Positions 58,560 to 64,000 of a stretch of 64,000 nucleotides of DNA are shown piece after piece. Made by a program: the position numbers and the translations under genes. Position 1 is the stretch's first letter. Each line of letters opens with the position of its first letter. The DNA comes from Ischnura elegans (Eukaryota > Arthropoda > Insecta > Odonata > Coenagrionidae). The notes under the pieces were generated by a model, which was not told the origin of the DNA, did no database searches, and was given only the letters and a program-made list of their open reading frames with translations. The stretch lies in NCBI RefSeq assembly GCF_921293095.1, contig NC_060254.1, positions 55,474,069 through 55,538,068 of the forward strand, given 5' to 3'.

Positions 58560-59660
58560 GTGTGGGGCTTTTGAGTTGGGTTAATTTTGCTGACTACTGA
58601 GAGGGGGATCATGGTATTGACTATGTAAGGTGGCAAGATCTTACAGAGTATATTGTGTATTTTCAGAATGCTTCTTGTTGCTCTAAAGAATTTAAAATTA
58701 TACCTACTGCATTGAATGCACCAGAGGTCGTGTGTCGCCAAGGAAATTATAAAGTCAGTAGAAGAAGAAGACAGTGTATATAGAATTAATCATTGAATAC
58801 ATCAGTACTAATAGGAGTAAAGTGGTGTAAGATTTATCTTAAAGAGCAAATAAGTAACTCTCCCATGCCTTTTGATGCATTAAAATAACTTTGACTCCCT
58901 TGGTCGGGGAAAATAAGTGCAAGTCAATGCACTGAAAGAGGTGTTGTATGGCAGGATGTAAACTTCAGGAGGCAGAAGGTTACATCCATGAAACTGTCTG
59001 TTGAGTGTCCATTTCCAACTTCCCGGTTGTTTGTGAAAATAAGTAATATCATTATTGTAATAAGATGTCTAACTATGCGCGGTGTGTGGAAGACTTAGTG
59101 CAATTCATGTTTACTTTATTTGATATTGGTTTTATTGCAATTTATTGCTCATTAGTGGTCATTGATTATACTTGCACTAGCTTTCTTCTTCAAATCTATG
59201 TGTATCATGTCTGCAGCTGTAAATGTTGAAATACGATGATTTATCTAAAAAAATAATTATTATGGTGACCCATGACAAAAGTGAAGCTTTGCATGCTCAA
59301 ATTAAGAATTGGAGCACTTCTCTCTCAATAAAATGTGGTTTTGGTTGTGTTTGCTTCCACTGTTCAATTGGTGTTGCACACAATGTAAGATTTCTACACA
59401 TATGTACAGAAGGTTAAGATAATACATATATTGTTTTGCATGTACTAGAAATAATTTATTGATTAAAACTTTAATAAAATTAATTTACTAATAAGTAATG
59501 CTAAAGTAATTAAATACATATTACCCTTTTTTATTGTATGTACCTAAGTTTAAATACAGGGACCAAGGAATGAATGTGAAAATTCGATAAATAGCCACTC
59601 AACTTCTTTGAATTCACGAACAGATATTAGGATCCTATCTCATTTCGCTCACAATTTTGC
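58560..59660. other. Intron sequence of the BTB gene, nothing further recognised
   Basis: Part of the 2,074-bp intron between coding exons 1 and 2. It has no additional exon-like segment; the ORF at 59223-59417 has no splice context. Confidence 0.5.
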
Positions 59661-59666
59661 TTAAGT

Positions 59667-59925
59667 GAGGAGTGTCGTAACCCAGTGGATGGAGTTTTTG
59701 GCTACCCAAGAATTTAAGGATCGTAGGTTCAAATCCTGGGTGGAGCCCCAAAATAAAAATCCTCCAAGTGCAAGGTGGTCCGGGGAAAAGAAATAGGCCC
59801 TACTATCCTAAATTTGTAGAATTTTGCCTGCCTGTGGCTTAGTCTGGGGTGAGCTCTACTTATCCAAATGAGCATTCCGATTGTATCATTGAGTAGGTGA
59901 ACCTTCAATGCAATAGCCATATTTG
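59667..59925 (+). mobile_element. tRNA-derived SINE in BTB intron
   Basis: The head 'gtcgtaacccagtggatgga', with the B box 'gtaggttcaaatcctgg', is followed by a ~180-bp body. It lies in the sense orientation in the intron, 290 bp upstream of coding exon 2. Confidence 0.65.
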
Positions 59926-60218
59926 GGGCATTACATGTTCATACATAATTGAGTGCATTTATTTTTTAAATATCTAGCATAGCCACTTGAGTCCAAAGAA
60001 ATTTTATTTTTATGGGCCTGGGAAACGTATTCTACACTACGTATCTTCTTTCGTTCACCTTCCCCAAATTTTATCAGTTGGTTTAATTGCATAAATTAGC
60101 CAACCTCCTCTGATAAGTTGATTGTTTTCTCGCCTGAAAAAAATTTCAGTATTTTTGGTGGTGGGCGAGGCATGTGATGGGCAACCTGTGAAAGTGGCAT
60201 TGGTGTTGTTTACTGCAG

Positions 60219-60401
60219 AGCACGCCCTGCAAGCATCCTGTGTTGTTGTTGGCGGGAGTGGCTGCTCATGACCTGGAGGCCCTCCTCGAGTTTGTGTACC
60301 GAGGGGAGGTGTCAGTGGACCCCAACCAGCTGCCCTCTCTCCTCCAAGCAGCGCACTTCCTCAACATCCAGGGCCTCGCTTCGGCTGCTGTTGGCTCAGA
60401 G
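60219..60401 (+). CDS. BTB/POZ protein, coding exon 2
   Basis: The acceptor 'gtttactgcag' ends at 60218 and the donor GAG|GTAGGG follows 60401. The exon is 183 nt, 61 codons, phase 0 at both ends, and continues the frame of exon 1. It begins STPCKHPVLLLAGV, then HDLEALLEFVYRGEVSVD, LPSLLQAAHFLNIQGLA and ends GSE. The PCKHPV, YRGEV and A--L-I-GL elements complete the BTB domain, which spans about residues 8-117 of the protein. The PCKHPV segment is closest to the broad/ttk type. GC-rich codon use contrasts with AT-rich introns. Confidence 0.9.
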
Positions 60402-60427
60402 GTAGGGCCCTGTCTCAAAAGTGGAAT

Positions 60428-60550
60428 CTTCATGGCTATTCACACCGAGGCTGAAATTCGCCATGAAAAAATAATTTGGCTTTGCTGGGATTTCAACCCA
60501 GATCTTCCTTTGGGAAAATTCACCAATTTTCTTTTCACAAATGAAAAACT
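60428..60550 (-). mobile_element. SINE-like insertion just after exon 2
   Basis: The minus strand carries the B-box-like 'gatctgggttgaaatcccag' and an 'attttttcatggcgaat' body. It starts about 27 bp inside the intron. The ORF reading through the donor is a chance extension. Confidence 0.55.
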
Positions 60551-60850
60551 TCAACTTCCACAAAGTTGAGCCTGACACCATTGAACGCAATTTTCTTTTG
60601 TTGATTATTTTTATTTTAACCCTTTCGAGAAGGAGATCTCTCCTTAGCATTACTGCTGGACTGAGCCCCAAGAAACTCTTCGGTCCCCTCTGTATGGAGC
60701 ATTTTTGCGACTCTGTATTAGCTTGGACTCTGATGGTAGTTAGGCTCCCTCCTTTCCAGGTTTATAACCCTACCAGTGGCATTGGTTTTGCGGTTGGCTT
60801 GTGGTTAGATTATATGAATTAGCTACATGGATGATTGTTGCTTGCACATA

Positions 60851-61518
60851 AATAGGGTGGTTTCCTATTATTTTTTTATTGCCTAAATCGAAAGATTATT
60901 ACTCCTGGAGTACGTATTTCACGCTTTTAGATTTTCAAATGACGATATCTATTTTTCGCGATCAAATGAAAAGTGAAAATTTTCAAGCGCGCGAAAATGC
61001 GGCGGGTAAGTATGAATGCCGGGAAAAAGTCTGTGCGACGCATTTCTGGTTCCCCCTCCCACCTTGTGAGGTGACCTTGATCGAGGCTTGAGCGCTGATA
61101 GGATGCAGGATGCTAGCGGGTAGCTGAGTACCTTGTTGGCTGGTAGCGCTTGGCTTAAAAAAGGTTTATTAATACCTTATCTAACGAAGAAAACTTTCCG
61201 ACCTAAGCCAGTTTTAATAGGTGATTATTAAGACATGTTTCCCTGAGCTCTGTGCCTCATGCATGCATTGGTAACCTCAGACGATGTATAACTCCTATCC
61301 TCTCGTGTAGAAACTAGGTCCCTGTGACGTCACGTGGAGTGGAATCGCATGGGTGCCAATCTGGCCTTTTTCAAATGAGGATAAAATTTGACCCTTGCCA
61401 TTCGTCAAAACCGGTATTTCAAAAACCAAATAATTTGTGTAATATGAATACACTAATGGTGGGTAACGAATCGACATCAATGCCTTTTGTTTTCTTTGAT
61501 GAAGGAAACTACCCTATT
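60851..61518 (+). mobile_element. ~660-bp TIR element, copy 4, in BTB intron
   Basis: A 668-bp copy with intact ends AATAGGGTGGTTTCC and GGAAACTACCCTATT. It is the best-preserved full-length member beside 11790-12458, and lies in sense orientation in the second coding intron. Confidence 0.9.
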
Positions 61519-61794
61519 GCAGTCTTCAAATTGAATTCCTCTTTTTTTCTGTGCATTGTCAAATTTTAAATGAAGCTCTAACATCAAAATTAACGGATTT
61601 AATGCACCAACAATTTCCATGTTGATGTTTATACTGAAATCAGGATATAAGGTAATATCTATGGTAGAATCTCATTTACTAATTGTTAATGCTGCTCAGA
61701 TGACAAAGAATTCATTACTTATTTTATACTTTTTGAGAAAGGAACAAATATTGATTTTGCAAACTGAGTGAATGAACAATTGTATGACCACTGT

Positions 61795-61925
61795 CCATCA
61801 CCAAAAATGTGTGAAATTCCACAGAGAAAAAATCATTCACCTTGTCTGGGATTTGAACCTATATCCATTGATTTCTGGACGTGTGCTTTAGCCAGTTAAG
61901 CTACTGAGGCATCATTCCCCTCTTA
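61795..61925 (-). mobile_element. tRNA-derived SINE, minus strand, in BTB intron
   Basis: The reverse complement reads 'cctcagtagcttaactggct' (A box) and 'ataggttcaaatcccagaca' (B box), then 'aaggtgaatgattttttctc'. It forms an inverted pair with the following SINE. Confidence 0.75.
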
Positions 61926-62089
61926 GGAAATTTGTGGACTATACTAGAGAAGATGGTCTGGGCTGCTGAGCATATTATGTGAATAGCAGTCCAAGTTGTA
62001 CGACACTGCACCACTGCCGGAGAGCAAAGCCCAAATTTTGAGTACTAGGAGGTGTTCGCTCTTGACTGATTCTAGCATATTGGGATTAG

Positions 62090-62215
62090 CCATGCTGATA
62101 GCCTCGCGGAGTCACCCTCAACGCACAAATGTGCAACATAGCATTGTGAGGGATTTGGGCTCGAATCCTCATCAAGGCAAATGATTTTTTCCTATGTGGA
62201 ATTATGCTCTTTTTT
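62090..62215 (+). mobile_element. SINE, + strand, inverted partner of 61795
   Basis: It contains 'gggatttgggctcgaatcct' (B-box-like), then 'aaggcaaatgattttttcc' and 'tatgtggaatt', the same body as the minus-strand copy about 170 bp upstream. Confidence 0.65.
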
Positions 62216-62307
62216 ACGTTCCTCGAAACCTTATAAATAATGGCCTCTCTCACCTTGTTGGAAACTTATTGAGCCATATATTTGTGGCAAAAAATTGACT
62301 CCCTTAA

Positions 62308-62552
62308 CCCTTTCGAAAATAAGTTGATAACAACATGAACTCATGCCAAGCGCATCACCACGTCTCTCCTTCTTCTTGGTCTCACCTATCAGTCTCCAGG
62401 AGTTCTTTGTAGTTCATGCTATTTTGAGTGATTTCTTCTCTTAGTGAAAGGTTCTCCTGGAATGAGTAAATGAACCAAATCTCATATGACATCACCAACT
62501 CATGAAAAGTGGGTGGCAGCTGTCGCATTAACTTATTTTTACACCTATAGGG
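62308..62552 (+). mobile_element. piggyBac-like MITE with exact TTAA flanks
   Basis: A 245-bp element starts CCCTTTCG and ends CTATAGGG, with TTAA on both sides (62304-62307, 62553-62556). It is the best-preserved copy of the family also seen at 28367, 32380 and 63791. Confidence 0.8.
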
Positions 62553-62559
62553 TTAAAGA

Positions 62560-63438
62560 TGTAATTTATACACTTGCAATATTTAACTATGTACAGTGGT
62601 GAGAGACATAATATATTATCTCACGCTGTTTCAAATTGAAATATTTTCTTGCTCAGTTAAAATAAATACTTTCATTTTAATAAAATGTCTCCTATCCTGA
62701 AATAAGAAGAATTAAAATTAGGCTAAAATACCTAAAAATCAAGCCAATGACATTAGGAGCTGTATGTAACTGACAAATTTTCAAAGTTGTTATTGAAAAA
62801 TAGCTCACCAAGAGGGAAGGCACCCCATGCTACCCAAGAAACTACGTACGTTTTTTGGCTGGTTCTTTGCAGTTATTTTTCCTCTGCTGCCTTCTTATGC
62901 AAGCATGAATTCCATTATGGCCAGAATATTTCTTATACTGGTGGCAATATAAAAGGGATATATCAACTTTTGAAGAGATTCCAGCAGCTTTTGGGTAGGT
63001 ATATGCTTGTATGAAATGGATGGTGGAGGGGAAATGACTGCTGCAAACAACCTGATAGACTATCATTATATTATCAACAGTCAGAAACTAGTGCACAATT
63101 CGTTTTTACATCTGTTCCTTCCTGTATCTTACATCTCTTCCTTCGTGTATTATTTGGTATCAAGTTGACATTTTGTAATGTTTGCCTTCTTTAAACTTAT
63201 TGATCTGATTTGTAATGAAGGGTTTACATATCAGATTTCAAAATATAGAATTCTTAAAAAGTGCTGTTTGTAAAAGTTGTTTTTCTTCATGTATTAAAAC
63301 TTAAGTTCTCATCTTGGAGTTTTCTGGGCATATAGTGTATAATAAAGTCAACATTTGTCTGTGTTTCAGTTTTTTTATTTACATATTTGGCTATTAAATA
63401 TGTTCATTGTTGATTCTTAATGCTTTAAATTTATATAG
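62560..63438. other. Intron sequence of the BTB gene
   Basis: AT-rich end of the 3,037-bp second coding intron. No further exon is recognised. Confidence 0.5.
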
Positions 63439-63547
63439 AAACTGGAGGAGCTAAGTATGGGATCCAGTGCCCAGCAGAATCTAACTAAGGATGTCATCAA
63501 CTCATTCTTGCCAGGAGGAAGGCGACGGAAACGTAATAGACACAAAT
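63439..63547 (+). CDS. BTB/POZ protein, coding exon 3 (linker with basic stretch)
   Basis: The acceptor 'aaatttatatag' ends at 63438 and the donor AAAT|GTAAGT follows 63547. The exon is 109 nt: 36 codons in the frame of exon 2, leaving phase 1. It begins KLEELSMGSSAQQNLTK and ends with the basic run GGRRRKRNRHK, a likely nuclear localisation signal. Proteins of this class usually carry zinc-finger, FLYWCH or HTH modules further on, often by alternative 3' exons, but none is inside the window. The domain that follows is unknown. Confidence is lower than for the BTB exons because no family motif is present; phase continuity and strong splice sites support it. Confidence 0.7.
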
Positions 63548-63790
63548 GTAAGTTGACTGCATAAAGTGAAGTGCAAGTACCTCGGATGTTAAATATGAAA
63601 TACAATGAATGAGCCTTAGGTGAATTAAGTTTCACAACTAAATTGTGTGGTGCTTTAATGGGCTTGCTCATCATTTTTTTCTTATTGTCAATTGCGATAG
63701 ATTTTTGAAATATCAAGAGAACTGTATTTTTCCATTTTGCAATCCATCACCTGCTTTTCGAGCTATTTGTATATATACATATTGATAGGC

Positions 63791-64000
63791 TTACCACTTT
63801 AATAATAAGTTCATGATGTCACTGGCTCAGTGCCTCACTGCTTCGTCACTTCTTCTCAGCATCACTCCTCTGTCTCACGTGGTCTGATGTCGTTAACTCT
63901 CAAATGAGTTATTTTTTCCTTCAAGGATCGGGTTTCTCTGAATGACTTCATGACCCAGAACTTAAATGGCATCACTAGCTAATGAAAAATGGGCATAAAC
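63791..64000 (+). mobile_element. piggyBac-like MITE, cut by the window end
   Basis: It shares 'cactttaataataagttcat', 'gatgtcac' and 'tggcatcactagctaatgaa' with the copies at 28367 and 62308. The right end lies outside the window. Confidence 0.55.

Noticed and set aside
60402..60569. Extension of BTB exon 2 through its donor as open reading frame
   Set aside because: A good GT donor follows the end of the BTB fold, and the extension is SINE sequence.
1..64000. CRISPR array, bacterial operon or viral gene cluster
   Set aside because: No evenly spaced short repeats with spacers and no runs of adjacent long ORFs; gene structure is eukaryotic.

Overview
This is a piece of a large, repeat-rich animal genome, most likely an insect. 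The evidence is: split genes with GT/AG introns, almost no long open reading frames, tRNA-derived SINEs, non-LTR retrotransposon 3' tails, many short inverted-repeat DNA transposons (MITEs), a BTB gene of the insect tramtrack/broad/lola type, and an exon resembling the insect commissureless family. There is no operon structure, no CRISPR array and no bacterial signal. I cannot name the species.

Host genes. Two loci can be supported, both on the + strand. (1) 43791-44071 is a GC-rich terminal coding exon with two LPSY motifs spaced as in commissureless-type sorting adaptors. Its upstream exons were not found with certainty; a small membrane-segment ORF at 42776-42895 is a weak candidate. (2) 57950-63547 and beyond is a BTB/POZ gene. 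Three coding exons (57950-58144, 60219-60401, 63439-63547) join in frame to give a complete BTB domain followed by a basic stretch, and the gene runs off the window. A tRNA-Pro(AGG)-like gene lies at 49130-49201.

Mobile and repeated DNA, left to right. 1-9.6 kb: 3' tails of a non-LTR element, a large foldback (1160-1418), hAT-like MITEs with 8-bp target duplications, SINEs, a Harbinger-like MITE and a decayed mariner transposase. 10-21 kb: two short arrays of a GC-rich ~335-bp repeat, three copies of a ~660-bp terminal-inverted-repeat element, and several copies of a foldback family sharing a 'gatagcttttcaggga' core. 21.8-24 kb: a foldback, a nested MITE and the C-terminus of another LINE. 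25-35 kb: SINEs, piggyBac-like TTAA-flanked MITEs, a duplicated transposase 3' end, a 32-bp palindrome and a further hAT-like MITE. 35-43 kb is mostly unique AT-rich DNA with one element carrying 58-bp inverted ends. 47-50.4 kb: a minisatellite, a ~550-bp foldback, the tRNA, a SINE, a 38-codon ORF and a 22-bp inverted repeat. 55-64 kb: nested MITEs, then the BTB gene, whose introns hold a 40-bp perfect palindrome, SINEs, a ~660-bp MITE and TTAA-type MITEs.

The window reads as ordinary gene-poor insect DNA. I did not find a convincing new multi-gene system. The most useful observations are the LPSY exon, the BTB gene model, and several precisely bounded repeat families that could be used to classify the genome.
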